This document shows positions 49,343-58,298 of a DNA stretch of 64,000 nt, one piece after another (position 1 is the first letter of the stretch; every line of letters starts with the position of its first letter). Location: positions 1-64,000 of the forward strand of contig DASZTG010000021.1 of the NCBI GenBank assembly GCA_035548375.1, read 5' to 3'. The position numbers and the translations under genes are program-made. Below the pieces are notes generated by a model that was not told the origin of the DNA, searched no databases, and was given only the letters and a program-made list of their open reading frames with translations. Source of the DNA: JACQAP01 sp035548375 (GTDB taxonomy: Bacteria > Pseudomonadota > Gammaproteobacteria > Burkholderiales > JACQAP01).

Positions 49343-51148
49343 TCAATTTGCGGAGCGATCCTGCGAAGCGCGGGCCGCTCGCGCTTCGCCCCTGTTGAAA
49401 AGCGCGCGATCCTGGTCGTCTGCCATTCGGTAACGAAACCAGCCGACGTTCATTTCCTCCCAGGTCTGGTCGCCCCAGCGCACCGTCTTGTCCGGATCGG
49501 GATTCGCGGGATTCTGCGCCGAGTTGTCCCAGGTCATGTCCATGACCACGCGCGTGCCGGCGGGGATGAATTTCGTCGGATTGAGAACGTAGAGCGGCTG
49601 CCAGTTGAAATCGTACTTGGGCACGGACAGCAGGATTTCCTCGCGACCGTCCGGATAGTGCGCGGTGAACCTCGCCGAGCTTCCGCGCAGGTGCGCATGC
49701 GGCAGCAGGCTGTAGAGCATGATGTCGCGGTCGAACGTTTTCTCCAGCGTGCTGGAATAGGCCCTGGCATTCGCCGGAATCTCCAGCGAGGTGTCGTAGA
49801 TCAAGGTCATCTGCAGGGCATGCTTCGGCGGCTTGTCATGGAAATACAATCCGAGGCGGGTGACATCCGTCGCCGGCTTGCCGTCGGGCGTGTAATGCAT
49901 CTGGAAGACGAAGCCCGCCTCCTTGTGCAGCAGGATGCCGGTGTCGGCCGGATACGGCACCGCGTTCTTGCCGGGCGCGTAGCCGCCCAGTTCCCCCATC
50001 TGGCTGCGCACCGCGCGCCGCTTTCCGTCGCCCGGGTCGTCGATGCCCGCCAGCACGTGATGCACGACCGACCGGTTGCCCGGCAGGATTTCGATCGCGC
50101 GGATCCAGACGTCGCGACCCAGCGGATTGGCGGCGCGTGGATACTGGTAGTTGATGACGCCCTTGGCCGGGATGTTCATGGACGGCACCTCGACGACGAG
50201 GTCGGGTTTGCCGAGCGTCCATTCGGACCAGGACTTGTCGAGTGACGCCAGCGGATCCTTGCCGCCGCCGCGCGGAGCCCCGGCCTCGATCCAGTGCACG
50301 AGATCCTTGGCGTCCTCGTTCGACATCGAGCGCTCGCCGACGAAGCTGCCGTAGTGCGGGTCGGCATGCCAGGGCGGCATGCGCCTGGTGCGCACCGCTT
50401 CACGGATCATGGGGCCGAAGCCGCGCACGACTTCGTATCCCGTCATCGCCCACGGCGCGCCGCCGCCTTCGCGATGGCAGGCAGCGCATTTGTCGATGAG
50501 CAGGGGCGCGATGCGCTGCTCGTAGGAAATCTTCGCGTGCGCATCGCGCCGCGCGCGCTCGGGAAAATCGACCAGGCAGCCCAGCGAATCCACCGCAGGC
50601 GTCGCGACCTTCCAGCCCGCGAGCACCGCGTCCAGCGCATCGGCGAGATAATGGTTCTTCGCCTCTGGCCGCTCGGCGCCATAGGACAGGCGATCGTCCA
50701 GCGGGCCGCGATAAGCGAGCTTCCAGCCCTTGGGGTCGATCACGAGGAAATCGGCAGTGCGGGTGACGCCGAGCGATTCGCCCACGAGCTGCGTCTCGTC
50801 GATCAGGACCGGGATATCGTTGCCGAACGCGGCCGTTTCCTTCGCGACCGACTCGCGATCGTCCTGCAGGTTGGAATCGACAAGCAGGAATTCCACGCCT
50901 TTCGAACGATAGGCATCGCGAACTTCCTTCAGCCACGGCGTATTCTTTTGCACGATTCCGCAACCGTTGCCGTAGGTCATGAGCACCACGGCCTTCGCAT
51001 CCGAGTGGTAATACAGCTCGTGGGATCGGCCTTGCTGGTCGATCAAGCGAAAGTTGTCGACGCGATCGCCCGGCTCGATGGCGGCTGCCTGCCCGCAGAA
51101 AAAAAGCGCGCACGCCGCGAGGGCGGGCGTGGCGAGGGACGGCTTCAT
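49343..51148 (-). CDS. Redoxin - c-type haem - copper monooxygenase-like fusion protein
   Basis: A 601-residue exported protein with three parts. After a signal peptide (LATPALAACALFFCGQAAA) comes a redoxin/AhpC-like domain (about 25-185) lacking an obvious CxxC (GNGCGIVQKNTPW has one Cys). A c-type haem segment follows with C221-A-A-C-H225 in DKCAACHREGGGAPWAMTG. The C-terminal part resembles copper type II ascorbate-dependent monooxygenases (PHM-like): VVHHVLAGID, FVFQMHYTPDG and LLPHAHLRGSS supply the copper histidines. It would act in the periplasm as an oxidoreductase; the substrate is unknown. Confidence 0.82.
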   Translation of the reverse strand: MKPSLATPALAACALFFCGQAAAIEPGDRVDNFRLIDQQGRSHELYYHSDAKAVVLMTYGNGCGIVQKNTPWLKEVRDAYRSKGVEFLLVDSNLQDDRESVAKETAAFGNDIPVLIDETQLVGESLGVTRTADFLVIDPKGWKLAYRGPLDDRLSYGAERPEAKNHYLADALDAVLAGWKVATPAVDSLGCLVDFPERARRDAHAKISYEQRIAPLLIDKCAACHREGGGAPWAMTGYEVVRGFGPMIREAVRTRRMPPWHADPHYGSFVGERSMSNEDAKDLVHWIEAGAPRGGGKDPLASLDKSWSEWTLGKPDLVVEVPSMNIPAKGVINYQYPRAANPLGRDVWIRAIEILPGNRSVVHHVLAGIDDPGDGKRRAVRSQMGELGGYAPGKNAVPYPADTGILLHKEAGFVFQMHYTPDGKPATDVTRLGLYFHDKPPKHALQMTLIYDTSLEIPANARAYSSTLEKTFDRDIMLYSLLPHAHLRGSSARFTAHYPDGREEILLSVPKYDFNWQPLYVLNPTKFIPAGTRVVMDMTWDNSAQNPANPDPDKTVRWGDQTWEEMNVGWFRYRMADDQDRALFNRGEARAARASQDRSAN

Positions 51149-51225
51149 GCGGCCTCCTGTTCGTGATTCGACGAAGACATGGTACTCCGCCGATGACGTG
51201 CAATGAACGCCGCCGGCTGGAGCGC

Positions 51226-52527
51226 CTATGCCGGGGCTCGATGCGACGCCTGGTCGGCCTTGATGTCGCTGCGGTAGGTTTCCGGCCCGAGATAGAGCGC
51301 CAGCGCGGTCAGCAGCGCCAGCCCAACCATGTAGGCGGCGACCAGCCAGGGTTCATTGTTGCCCTGGATGAGCAGCCAGGTCGCCAGGAAAGGGGCAGGT
51401 CCGCCGGCGAGGATGGATCCCAGTTCTCGTGCCGCGGCGAATCCGCTGTAACGCAGCTTCGGTCCGAACAATTCCGCGAAATACGCGGCCTGCGGCCCGA
51501 ACATGCCGGAGTTGCCGACCGAGATGGCCAGGATCAACGCCAGCCAGATGAGCGGTTGCGAGCCCGTGCCGACCATCAGAAAAAACGGATAGGCGAACAG
51601 CGCCGAGAAAACCGCGGCACCGCCGTAAACGGGACGCCTGCCGATGCGGTCCGACAACGACGAAAACAATGGCACCGTCACCAGCGAAATCGCATAAGCC
51701 AGCATGATGCCGTTCAGCACCATGCTTTTTTGCAGCCCGAGCTGCTTGGTCATGTAGCTCAGCGTGAAGACCGGGTAGATATAGCCCAGCCCGTTCTCCG
51801 CCAGGCGCGCGCCGAGCACGACGAGGAATTCGCGCGGATGCTTCGCGAAGGCGTCCTTGACGGGGGAGCGCGCGGCCTTGCTCTTCGCCGCGATCTCGCT
51901 GAACACCGGCGTCTCCGATACCTTCGAGCGGATGAAGAAGCCGACCACGATCAGGATCACGGAAAGCAGGAACGGGATGCGCCAGCCCCAGCTCAGGAAA
52001 TCCTCCTTCGGCAGCGCCGACACGATGGCGAATACGCCGGTGGCGAGCAACAGGCCGATGTTCACGCCGATGGCAGCAAAGCTGCCGAACAGGCCGCGCT
52101 TGCCGGGCGGCGCGTGCTCCACCGCGAGGATGACGGCGCCACCGTATTCGGCGCCGGCGCCGAAGCCCTGGATCAGGCGCAGCGTGATCAGCATCACCGG
52201 CGCCCAGATGCCGACGGATTCGTAGGTCGGCAGCAGGCCGATCAGGAAGGTGCCCACGCCCACCAGCATCAGCGTGATCACGAGCACGGGCTTGCGGCCG
52301 ATGCGGTCGCCCAGGTGGCCGAACACGATGCCGCCGAACGGACGCGCAAAGAATCCGACGCCGAAACTGGCGAACGACAGCAGCAAGCCGGTGGTGGGAT
52401 CGAACTTCGGGAAGAACAGGTCGCTGAACACGAGCGCCGCTGCGGTGCCGTAGATGAAGAAGTCGTACCACTCCAGCGCCGACCCGATGGCCGAGGCCAT
52501 CATCACCCTGCGATGCGAAGCGTCCAT
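51226..52527 (-). CDS. MHS-family MFS transporter
   Basis: A 433-residue major-facilitator protein with 12 predicted helices of the metabolite:H+ symporter (MHS; ProP/KgtP/ShiA) family. Landmarks are ASAIGSALEWYDFFIYGTAA, GHLGDRIGRKPVLVITLMLV (loop 2-3 motif) and RLIQGFGAGAEYGGAV. It imports an organic acid or zwitterion with protons. It is minus-strand downstream of the D-apionate-lactonase-like cluster but separated by about 110 bases, so it may be a second uptake route or an independent gene. Confidence 0.88.
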   Translation of the reverse strand: MDASHRRVMMASAIGSALEWYDFFIYGTAAALVFSDLFFPKFDPTTGLLLSFASFGVGFFARPFGGIVFGHLGDRIGRKPVLVITLMLVGVGTFLIGLLPTYESVGIWAPVMLITLRLIQGFGAGAEYGGAVILAVEHAPPGKRGLFGSFAAIGVNIGLLLATGVFAIVSALPKEDFLSWGWRIPFLLSVILIVVGFFIRSKVSETPVFSEIAAKSKAARSPVKDAFAKHPREFLVVLGARLAENGLGYIYPVFTLSYMTKQLGLQKSMVLNGIMLAYAISLVTVPLFSSLSDRIGRRPVYGGAAVFSALFAYPFFLMVGTGSQPLIWLALILAISVGNSGMFGPQAAYFAELFGPKLRYSGFAAARELGSILAGGPAPFLATWLLIQGNNEPWLVAAYMVGLALLTALALYLGPETYRSDIKADQASHRAPA

Positions 52528-52636
52528 TGTTCCTCCCTTGTTTTTGTTGTGTGACGTCCGGCCAGCACAATGGCGCGAATCGATCAGGCCCGCGGCAGGA
52601 TACCCCAGGGAGCGGCTGGCGGCTTCTTGCGTTGCG

Positions 52637-53116
52637 TCAGAGGCCCAGGTCGGAGAGTCCCGGGCGATCGTCCGGGCGCCGGCCTGGCGGCCAATGGAAC
52701 CTGCGGTCCGACTCGCGTATCGGCAGATCGTTGATGCTGGCTACGCGCCGGCGCATCAGGCCCTGGTCGTTGAATTCCCAGTTCTCGTTGCCGTACGAGC
52801 GAAACCAGTTGCCGGAGTCGTCATGCCATTCGTAGGCGAATCGCACCGCGATGCGCGACTCGTGAAACGCCCACAGTTCCTTGATGAGCCGGTAGTCGAG
52901 TTCCTTCGCCCACTTGCGCCGCAGGAACTGCACGATCGCCTCGCGTCCGGCGAAGAACTCGGCGCGGTTGCGCCATGCGCTGTCGGGCGTGTAGACGAGC
53001 GACACGCGCTCCGGGTCGCGAGAATTCCAGCCGTCCTCTGCAAGCCGCACCTTTTGCGTGGCGGTTTCGCGCGTGAAAGGCGGCAGCGGCGGGCGGGTTT
53101 CAGGGTTGGCGGACAT
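52637..53116 (-). CDS. DUF1348 / SnoaL-like NTF2-fold protein
   Basis: A 159-residue NTF2-like protein of the DUF1348 family. Landmarks are VRLAEDGWNSRDPERVSLVY, TPDSAWRNRAEFFAGREAIV, FLRRKWAKELDYRLIKELWA and the strand GNENWEFNDQGLMRRRVASI. The family has no settled function and is often linked to stress or small-molecule binding. Its ATG at 53116 lies 2 bases downstream of the previous gene's stop, so it is co-transcribed with the lactonase-like gene. The proline/arginine-rich C-terminus is an addition. Confidence 0.85.
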   Translation of the reverse strand: MSANPETRPPLPPFTRETATQKVRLAEDGWNSRDPERVSLVYTPDSAWRNRAEFFAGREAIVQFLRRKWAKELDYRLIKELWAFHESRIAVRFAYEWHDDSGNWFRSYGNENWEFNDQGLMRRRVASINDLPIRESDRRFHWPPGRRPDDRPGLSDLGL

Positions 53117-53118
53117 GT

Positions 53119-55086
53119 TCAGTCGTTGATCGAAAGGATCGCGACCGCGTACGGCTTCAGGTTCAGCGACGGATTCATTTTTTTCCAGCCTTTCTGGAAG
53201 GGCAGCGGATCGGTTGCTGCCTGCACGAAGCTGTCTTCGTCGAGCATCGCGCCGAAGATCGCGCCTTTTGTCCCGGAGAGATTCACGGCCTGCTTTTCCG
53301 CCGTGAGGTTCGCCAGCCAGAGCGACGTGCCGCCCTTGCCGCGATAGGCCAGCGCCTGGATCTTCGCCGGATCCGAGGATTCCGCGGCGACGAGCTTTTG
53401 CCCGGCACCGCGCGAGAGCCCGGCGATCACGTGGTAAGCGGGAAACACGGCGGGGCCGCGCAGGTCGTCGTACCAGGGTTGCTTGTGTTCGGCCTTGCGA
53501 TGGATGACGCCGAGCGGCCCGGTGGTGGAACCCATCGCGATGGATTCGACGCCGGTGCGCGCCAGGGTTGCGATGTAGCCGAGCGTCCAGGCGGCGGCGA
53601 ACAGACCCCGTTGCCGCGGATCGAGCTTGGTCAGGCAGACGCGCATGTTGTCGGGATTCGGCGTCCAGGTCGCGCCGTGCGGGTTGTCGCGGCAGCCGAT
53701 GCCACTCGGGCCGATGCGATGCGGGGTCTTGCCGATGAAGGAGCGCGCGGTGGTCACCTGGTAGGGCAGGGCTTCCAGCGTTTCCATCACGGAGCGGTCG
53801 TCCGCCGCATGCACGATGGGGCAGGTGGTGTTCACGACGAAATCGAGTTGCTTCGCGGGCACGCGCTTGCGGTTCAGCTCCGTGAAGAACGAGAACATGC
53901 CGCCGCCGAGTCGCGTGCCGGGAAAAGCCTTGCGCGCGGCGGCGTACAGGTCCTCGAGCCTGGGCGCGGGCGGCCGCGGACCGCCCGGCAGCACCGATTT
54001 CAGGTCGCCGACGGGCACGACGGCGATGGACGCCAGGCGAATGCCGGACTGTCTCACCATGTCCGCGAGATGCGTCAATTCGGCTTCGTACTTGTCGACG
54101 CTCTCGACGATGGCCTCGAGCGCGACCTCTGCGCCGGCGGCCTCCGCGACCACGCGAAAGCCATACAACTCCTTCAGGCCATGCTTCTGCCGCGGATCGA
54201 TCTGGCAAATCAAAAAGCGCGGCGCGGCGGCCTTGACCAGGTCCAGTCGCGCGATCGAGGCCGCGATTTCCTCGACCGGCAGTCCAAGGCCGATTGGTTG
54301 AAGCCCGTCGCGCGACGTTGCGCCGAGGCGGACCTCCATGCCCCTGCCGCCGCCTGCCTTGCCGCTTTTCGGGATGGCGCCGCTCAGGGTGAGCTTGATC
54401 GATTGCTTGACGGGTTCGCCGGCCTTCAGCACGTAGGGCCACGGGCGGATCAGCGGGCGCACGTAGGTCTTGAACGACGCATCGGTCCAGTTGCGATGGT
54501 CTTCCATCTCGAAGGTGTCGCCTTCCATCAGCACGGTGGCCTTCAGACCGGGCAGCACTTCATGCGCCAGCGAGCGGATCTTGAGCACTGGCTGCACCGG
54601 ATTCACGAGTTCCGGAAATTTGCTTTTTTCCCTGCGGCCATCCACGTGCTCGATATCGACAGGGAAGCCCGCGATGCCCTTCAGCGGATGCAGCACGACG
54701 AAGCCCGTGCGTGCCGTCAGGAAATCGGTCTTCGGCACGGCGGTGCCGGTGAACTCGAGGTTGCCTTCCTTCGTGCCCTCGATGCTGGCGTCGTAGGCGA
54801 GGGCCTGGTCGCCGATTTTGACGTCGGCACGGAAGGAAATCGAAAAGCCATCCGTTCTCTGCTGGACTTTCAAGTCGCTGATGGCCGGCGTGGCCGTGCC
54901 CCAGTCCTTGTCGCGGATCAGGAAGCCGATGGCGCGCAGCACCTCGACGCCGCCGACTTTCAGGTAGCGCAACTGGCCGTTCTCGAATTCCACGGAAAGC
55001 GGGCCTGCGGCCAGCATGCGTCCGGGGACGTCGGGCTGCTCGGTGCCGCAGTAGAGGAGGGGTTTCGATGGGGCGGTCGGCTTCAT
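53119..55086 (-). CDS. apnL: D-apionate lactonase-like protein
   Basis: A 655-residue protein that resembles D-apionate lactonase (ApnL), which opens D-apionolactone in apiose catabolism. The start region (AAGPLSVEFENGQLRYLKVG, VEVLRAIGFLIRDKDWGTA) and the three-part layout (beta-rich N-domain, central TIM-like barrel, C-terminal beta-domain) fit. The barrel segments IGLGLPVEEIAASIARLDLV and DFVVNTTCPIVHAADDRSVM support this. No signal peptide. Upstream lies a complete CUT1 ABC sugar importer. No other apiose-pathway gene (ApnO, Oia enzymes) is recognisable, so the substrate could be a different lactone. Confidence 0.65.
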   Translation of the reverse strand: MKPTAPSKPLLYCGTEQPDVPGRMLAAGPLSVEFENGQLRYLKVGGVEVLRAIGFLIRDKDWGTATPAISDLKVQQRTDGFSISFRADVKIGDQALAYDASIEGTKEGNLEFTGTAVPKTDFLTARTGFVVLHPLKGIAGFPVDIEHVDGRREKSKFPELVNPVQPVLKIRSLAHEVLPGLKATVLMEGDTFEMEDHRNWTDASFKTYVRPLIRPWPYVLKAGEPVKQSIKLTLSGAIPKSGKAGGGRGMEVRLGATSRDGLQPIGLGLPVEEIAASIARLDLVKAAAPRFLICQIDPRQKHGLKELYGFRVVAEAAGAEVALEAIVESVDKYEAELTHLADMVRQSGIRLASIAVVPVGDLKSVLPGGPRPPAPRLEDLYAAARKAFPGTRLGGGMFSFFTELNRKRVPAKQLDFVVNTTCPIVHAADDRSVMETLEALPYQVTTARSFIGKTPHRIGPSGIGCRDNPHGATWTPNPDNMRVCLTKLDPRQRGLFAAAWTLGYIATLARTGVESIAMGSTTGPLGVIHRKAEHKQPWYDDLRGPAVFPAYHVIAGLSRGAGQKLVAAESSDPAKIQALAYRGKGGTSLWLANLTAEKQAVNLSGTKGAIFGAMLDEDSFVQAATDPLPFQKGWKKMNPSLNLKPYAVAILSIND

Positions 55087-55107
55087 GGGTTACCTCAAAT
55101 ACGTGAG

Positions 55108-55195
55108 CGTGTGAAGGATGAAGGGTGAAGGGGGAAGGGTAAATGCTCTGGGCCTAAGGCTCTTACCCTTCCCCCTTTACGCATTCCCTCTTCCC
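55108..55195. repeat. Class 2 intergenic repeat with a long hairpin (GAAGGG type)
   Basis: AAGGGGGAAGGGTAA and its complement TTACCCTTCCCCCTT form a stem of about 15 bp around the centre ATGCTCTGGGCCTAAGGCTC. GAAGGATGAAGGGTGAAGGG flanks the left side. It sits between the ABC ATPase gene and the lactonase-like gene and could stabilise or stop the message there. Confidence 0.65.
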
Positions 55196-55200
55196 GATTT

Positions 55201-56301
55201 TCAAAGTACTTTCTCCGTCCCCGGATCGATCAGCACCGCGCGATTCATGTCGAGGGACAGGTCGACCTTCTGGTTGATCTCGGTAACATCGTGGGCTTGC
55301 AACTCGGCGACGACGTCGGTGCCGCCGAGCCGGAACGTGGCATAGGTGCGCGAGCCGGTAGGCTGCAGCAATTCGATCGCCGCCGTGTAGCGGGCCAGGC
55401 CGGAGCGCGAGTCGCCGGAAAGCGCGCGCGTCATGTGCTCTGGACGCAGGCCGAGGATCACGGCCTGGTCGTGGCGCGCGGAGAGTTTTTGGGCACGCGC
55501 CGCGGGCAGCGGAAGCACGACGCCGTCGTCCAGCACGATGCCGAGCCCGCCGTCGCCGGCGACGAATCGGGCTTCCACGAAATTCATCGACGGCGAACCC
55601 AAAAATCCCGCCACGTATTTCGTCGCCGGCCGCTCGAACAGGTCGAGCGGCGCGCCCTGCTGCTCGATCACGCCGTCGCGCAACAGCACGATGCGGTCGG
55701 CCATGGTCATGGCCTCGATCTGGTCGTGCGTGACGTAGATCATGGTTTTTCCGAGTTCCTGGTGCAGGCGCTTGATCTCGCCGCGCATCTCGTCGCGCAG
55801 TTGCGCGTCCAGGTTCGACAACGGCTCGTCGAACAGATAGAGCCGGGCGTTGCGCACGATGGCGCGGCCGATGGCGACGCGCTGGAGCTGGCCGCCGGAG
55901 AGCTGGCGCGGATAGCGATCGAGCAGGTGATGGATGCCGAGCATGCCCGCCGCGCGATCGACCTTCGGCGCGATCTCGCTCTTCGGCGTGTTGCGCGAGC
56001 GCAGGCCGAAGGCGATGTTGTCGAACACTTTCATGTAGGGATACAGGGCGTAGTTCTGGAACACCATGGCGATGTCGCGATCGCGCGGCGGCAAATGGTT
56101 GACGACATCGCCGCCGATCTCGATGCTGCCCTTGTCGGCGTCCTCGAGGCCGGCGATGGTCCGCAGCAGCGTGCTCTTGCCGCAGCCGGACTGGCCCACC
56201 AGCACGGTGAATTCCCCGGCCGGGATCTCCAGGTCGATGCCGCGCACGGCGTGCACCTGGCCGTAGTATTTGTGGAGCGCGGTTATCTTGAGGTCTGCCA
56301 T
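55201..56301 (-). CDS. CUT1-family ABC sugar importer, ATP-binding protein (UgpC/MalK-like)
   Basis: A 366-residue ATPase with Walker A GQSGCGKST, Q-loop AMVFQNYALYPYMKV, signature LSGGQLQRVAIGR, Walker B LYLFDEPLSNLD and H-loop YVTHDQIEAMTMADR. The C-terminal MalK-type OB regulatory domain is present (LGLRPEHMTRAL). It powers the permease pair upstream. The ATG at 56301 is used; the TTG two codons earlier is not needed. Class 2 repeats flank both sides of this gene. Confidence 0.92.
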   Translation of the reverse strand: MADLKITALHKYYGQVHAVRGIDLEIPAGEFTVLVGQSGCGKSTLLRTIAGLEDADKGSIEIGGDVVNHLPPRDRDIAMVFQNYALYPYMKVFDNIAFGLRSRNTPKSEIAPKVDRAAGMLGIHHLLDRYPRQLSGGQLQRVAIGRAIVRNARLYLFDEPLSNLDAQLRDEMRGEIKRLHQELGKTMIYVTHDQIEAMTMADRIVLLRDGVIEQQGAPLDLFERPATKYVAGFLGSPSMNFVEARFVAGDGGLGIVLDDGVVLPLPAARAQKLSARHDQAVILGLRPEHMTRALSGDSRSGLARYTAAIELLQPTGSRTYATFRLGGTDVVAELQAHDVTEINQKVDLSLDMNRAVLIDPGTEKVL

Positions 56302-56324
56302 ATGCAAGTTTCCAAAATTTATCC

Positions 56325-56432
56325 AGGTGAATGAGTGAAGGAAGTGAATGAGTGAAGGGTAAGTGCCCTAAACGCATTCACACATGCATCCCTTCCCCCT
56401 TCACGCGCTTGTCCCCTCACTCTATTCACGCC
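56325..56432. repeat. Class 2 intergenic repeat (GTGAATGAGTGAAGG type)
   Basis: GTGAATGAGTGAAGG occurs twice on the left; TCCCTTCCCCCTTCACGCGC and CACTCTATTCACGCCCTTAC on the right are complementary in composition and partly in sequence. It shares units with the repeat at 55108-55195. Confidence 0.5.
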
Positions 56433-56433
56433 C

Positions 56434-57264
56434 TTACCCCTTCACCGCCCCAAGCGAAATTCCCCGCACCAGGTAGCGCTGCATGAACGCGACCGCGATG
56501 AAGATCGGCAAGGTGCCGAGCACCGACATCGCCGAGATCTTCGCCCAGAAGTTCGACTGGCCGCCGAAGAAATGCGTCAGCTGCACGGTATACGTGGTCG
56601 CCTCGTTGCGCGTAAGGACCAGCGCGAACAGGAAGTCGTTCCAGGCGAACACGAAGGTGAAGATGGCGGTGGCGAACAGGCCGGCGCGGCACATCGGAAA
56701 TACGACCTTCCAGATGACCTGCCAGCGCGTGCAGCCGTCGACCAGCGCGGATTCCTCGAGCGCCTTCGGGATGTCGAGGATGTAGCCGCGCATCATCCAG
56801 ATCACGTACGGCAGGTTGAACGCGGTATAGAGGATGATCACGCCGACGTAGGTGTCCACCATGTGCAGCCAGACGAACAGCAGGAATATGGGGAACACCA
56901 CGGCGATCGGCGGGATCATGCGTTGCGAGATGATCCAGTTGGCAAGATGCTCGCCGCCGGTGCGGAAGCGCGCCAGCGAGTAGGCGCAGATGGTGCCGAG
57001 GAACATCGCGATGACGGTGCTGCAGCCGGCGATGACCAGGCTGTTCCAGACCGTGACCGCGTCGCCGTCCTTGAACAGCACCATGTAGTTGCCGAAGTGG
57101 ATCTGTCCCGGATACCACTTCGGCGGATAGGAAAAGATCTCCTCCGGGGTCTTGAACGAGATCATGAACAGCCAGTAGATCGGAAACACGAACGCGAGCG
57201 TGATGACGACCGCGGCCGCGAGCCGGATTGCCGTTCTGAGTTTGGTGCGCCGTCCGGGAGTCAT
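56434..57264 (-). CDS. CUT1-family ABC sugar permease (MalG-like)
   Basis: A 276-residue inner-membrane permease with six helices. The EAA loop is EESALVDGCTRWQVIWKVVF and P is followed by MCRAGLFATAIF. The N-terminus ITLAFVFPIYWLFMISFKTP is typical of MalG/UgpE partners. It forms the channel with the permease encoded immediately upstream (12 bases). The likely substrate is a sugar, sugar lactone or polyol, suggested by the lactonase-like gene in the same unit. Confidence 0.9.
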   Translation of the reverse strand: MTPGRRTKLRTAIRLAAAVVITLAFVFPIYWLFMISFKTPEEIFSYPPKWYPGQIHFGNYMVLFKDGDAVTVWNSLVIAGCSTVIAMFLGTICAYSLARFRTGGEHLANWIISQRMIPPIAVVFPIFLLFVWLHMVDTYVGVIILYTAFNLPYVIWMMRGYILDIPKALEESALVDGCTRWQVIWKVVFPMCRAGLFATAIFTFVFAWNDFLFALVLTRNEATTYTVQLTHFFGGQSNFWAKISAMSVLGTLPIFIAVAFMQRYLVRGISLGAVKG

Positions 57265-57276
57265 CGTCGGGATTTC

Positions 57277-58158
57277 CTACCTGGATAATTCGACTCGTTT
57301 CAGCGCGAGCATGACGACGGCCGACAGGATCAGGATCACGAGAAAGGCGACTGCGGCGGTATAGCTGGTCTCGAACTGCTGGAAGCCCTTCACGTAGGTG
57401 AACATCGAGATGGTCTCGGTCATGGTGCCGGGACCGCCGCGCGTCAGCGCCCAGACGATGTCGAACAGCCGGAACAGGTCCAGCCCGCGGATCAGGATGG
57501 CGATCGCCATGACCGGCCAGATGGCCGGCAGCACGATCTTGAAGAAGGTGCGCCACCAGCCCGCGCCGTCGATGGCCGCCGCTTCGAGCTGCGATTTGTC
57601 GACGTTGGCGAGCGCTGCCAGCAACAGCAGGAACATGAACGGCGTCCACTGCCAGACCTCGGCTGCAATGATTGCCGGGTAGACGAGGCCGGGATTGATG
57701 GTCCACAGGATGGCGTCCTCGCTGCCGGTGAACCAGCCGATGACCTGGTTGATCGGGCCGAAGCGGTGATCGAACAGCAGCGACCAGGTGGCGCCGGAAA
57801 CGATCGGGGACACCACCACGGGCAGCACCAGCAGCGCGATGAAGACCTGGCGGCCGGGAAGCTTCTCCAGGAAAAGTTGCGCCATGGCCAGCCCGAGCAG
57901 CAGCTCGATCGGCAGGGCGATGGCGGTGAAGATCACGGTATGCAGCAGCGATTGCCACATGCGCGCGTCCGCGAACAGCATCGCGTAATTGCGCCCGCCG
58001 ACGAAATCCGTGCTGGTCTCGGTCATCGTGATGCCCTGGAAGCTGACGATGATCAGGTAGACCAGCGGAAAGATGCCGATCAGCAGCAGCACGAATATCG
58101 CCGGACCGACCAGCAGGTATTTGAAATTGCGATCGGCGAATGCAGCGCTCGATGCCAT
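57277..58158 (-). CDS. CUT1-family ABC sugar permease (MalF-like)
   Basis: A 293-residue permease with six helices. The EAA motif region is QLEAAAIDGAGWWRTFFKIV and LPAIWPVMAIAI; the N-terminal VGPAIFVLLLIGIFPLVYLI is typical of MalF/UgpA partners. The ATG at 58158 is preferred; a GTG at 58173 would add five residues. An intrinsic terminator lies between it and the binding-protein gene upstream, consistent with lower permease expression. Confidence 0.9.
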   Translation of the reverse strand: MASSAAFADRNFKYLLVGPAIFVLLLIGIFPLVYLIIVSFQGITMTETSTDFVGGRNYAMLFADARMWQSLLHTVIFTAIALPIELLLGLAMAQLFLEKLPGRQVFIALLVLPVVVSPIVSGATWSLLFDHRFGPINQVIGWFTGSEDAILWTINPGLVYPAIIAAEVWQWTPFMFLLLLAALANVDKSQLEAAAIDGAGWWRTFFKIVLPAIWPVMAIAILIRGLDLFRLFDIVWALTRGGPGTMTETISMFTYVKGFQQFETSYTAAVAFLVILILSAVVMLALKRVELSR

Positions 58159-58207
58159 GTAAGCCCGACTCACGAACTACGCGTCCGCGCGGCACGCGAT
58201 CCACGGG

Positions 58208-58242
58208 ACAAAAAAGGGAGCGCCGCAAGTCCCGCGCTCCCT
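58208..58242 (-). terminator. Hairpin terminator/attenuator after the binding-protein gene
   Basis: A 9-bp stem AGGGAGCGC / GCGCTCCCT (58215-58223, 58234-58242); on the minus strand it is followed by TTTTTTGT. It probably lets part of the transcription pass on to the permease genes while leaving the binding-protein message more abundant. Confidence 0.7.
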
Positions 58243-58298
58243 GCCTCGCCTGCGACCGGGCCGATCCCTTGCGGGACAGCCCGGTCAGGCCTGCTCGC

